From Nitrospirota bacterium (lineage in GTDB: Bacteria; Nitrospirota; Thermodesulfovibrionia; Thermodesulfovibrionales; SM23-35), in contig JAGSYM010000064.1 in NCBI GenBank assembly GCA_018262395.1, forward strand, positions 1 to 6,474: DNA of 6,474 bases, given 5' to 3'. The position numbers were made by a program, and so were the translations under genes. Below, piece after piece: positions 6,174 to 6,474 of the stretch (positions within the stretch are counted from its first letter, which is position 1; every line of letters starts with the position of its first letter). Under the pieces are notes generated by a model. It had not been told where the DNA came from, made no database searches, and saw nothing but the letters and a program-made list of their open reading frames with translations.

Positions 6174-6181
6174 GGAGGTGA
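6174..6181 (+). promoter_or_regulatory. Very strong ribosome binding site of acpP
   Basis: GGAGGTGA is an eight-base perfect complement to the 3' end of bacterial 16S rRNA, four bases before the ATG. This fits the high expression expected of acyl carrier protein. Confidence 0.8.
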
Positions 6182-6185
6182 CTGA

Positions 6186-6419
6186 ATGATTGAAGAAAAG
6201 GTGAAGGAGATTATTGCAAAGCAGCTTGGGGTGAATGCAACAGAGGTTGTACCAGAGGCGTCTTTTGTTGAAGACCTCGGTGCGGATTCGCTGGATACGG
6301 TTGAACTTGTCATGGCTTTTGAGGAGGCTTTTGGCATTGAGATACCGGATGAGGATGCCGAAAAGATTGCAAAAGTTAAAGACGCGATAGAGTATATCAA
6401 TAAGAAAAAATCAGCCTGA
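6186..6419 (+). CDS. acpP: Acyl carrier protein
   Basis: This small acidic four-helix protein carries growing acyl chains on a 4'-phosphopantetheine arm. The 77 residues are the standard AcpP length. The attachment site is Ser35 in the [18 protein letters not shown] segment (from residue 30), and helix III is marked by [13 protein letters not shown]. The protein begins [16 protein letters not shown], with helix I as expected. It lies 84 bases after fabG and 18 before fabF, so it is the middle gene of the fatty acid synthesis cluster and hands substrates to both neighbours. The ATG is fixed by the perfect ribosome site. A polyketide or specialised carrier protein is unlikely, given the generic sequence and the fab context. 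The fabG-acpP gap contains only a weak TCGTA/TACGA pair (6149-6153, 6164-6168) and no clear promoter. Confidence 0.98.
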   Translation: MIEEKVKEIIAKQLGVNATEVVPEASFVEDLGADSLDTVELVMAFEEAFGIEIPDEDAEKIAKVKDAIEYINKKKSA

Positions 6420-6437
6420 GGAACGCGGAAAATTCTG

Positions 6438-6474
6438 ATGACGAAAAGCAGAGTTGTCATAACAGGAGTAGGAA
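6438..6474 (+). CDS. fabF: 3-oxoacyl-[acyl-carrier-protein] synthase II, N-terminal codons only (cut by window edge)
   Basis: Twelve codons are visible, giving MTKSRVVITGVG. The RVVITGVG strand is the hallmark N-terminus of FabF/FabB-type condensing enzymes, which extend acyl-ACP with malonyl-ACP. Position supports the call: acpP ends 18 bases upstream, and fabG-acpP-fabF is the common bacterial order. The catalytic Cys-His-His triad lies outside the window. The ribosome site is weak (GAGGA at the end of acpP is too far away), so translation may be coupled to acpP. FabF rather than FabB is inferred from gene order alone. Confidence 0.88.
   Translation, partial: MTKSRVVITGVG

Overview
The window is a compact stretch of bacterial chromosome with central carbon metabolism genes on the minus strand and fatty acid synthesis genes on the plus strand, separated by one divergent intergenic region of about 250 bases. 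The content, the strong Shine-Dalgarno sites before ndk, fabG and acpP, and a citrate-forming enzyme of the homocitrate synthase family rather than the usual Si-citrate synthase all point to an anaerobic bacterium. A Nitrospirota or Desulfobacterota (deltaproteobacterial) lineage is my best guess, but it rests on resemblance only and no marker here settles it.

Minus strand, read from 5107 down to 1: (a) a 411-residue HMGL-like acyltransferase, best read as a Re-type citrate synthase; (b) an isocitrate dehydrogenase whose ATG directly follows the TAG of the first gene; (c) a 318-base non-coding gap holding a MITE-like inverted-repeat element and GGATT-type direct repeats; (d) a DUF21/CBS/CorC-HlyC membrane protein; (e) an LDH-like malate dehydrogenase; (f) the N-terminal third of nucleoside diphosphate kinase, cut by the window edge. 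Malate dehydrogenase supplies oxaloacetate, the synthase would condense it with acetyl-CoA, and isocitrate dehydrogenase would yield 2-oxoglutarate. Aconitase is needed to close this oxidative half-cycle and is not in the window.

Plus strand from 5361: fabG, acpP and the first 12 codons of fabF, the usual core fatty acid elongation order. Here fabG is the first gene, with no fabD or fabH directly upstream. The divergent region (5108-5360) holds a candidate promoter for the citrate branch with a palindrome across its -10 box, and a nested inverted repeat just before the fabG ribosome binding site. Both sides use acetyl-CoA, so shared regulation is plausible but unproven.

I see no CRISPR array, tRNA, rRNA, transposase or phage gene. 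The most interesting points are the Re-citrate synthase/IDH pair, the mixed coenzyme signature of the IDH, the MITE-like element and the paired inverted repeats in the divergent region. Nothing here looks like a wholly new system.
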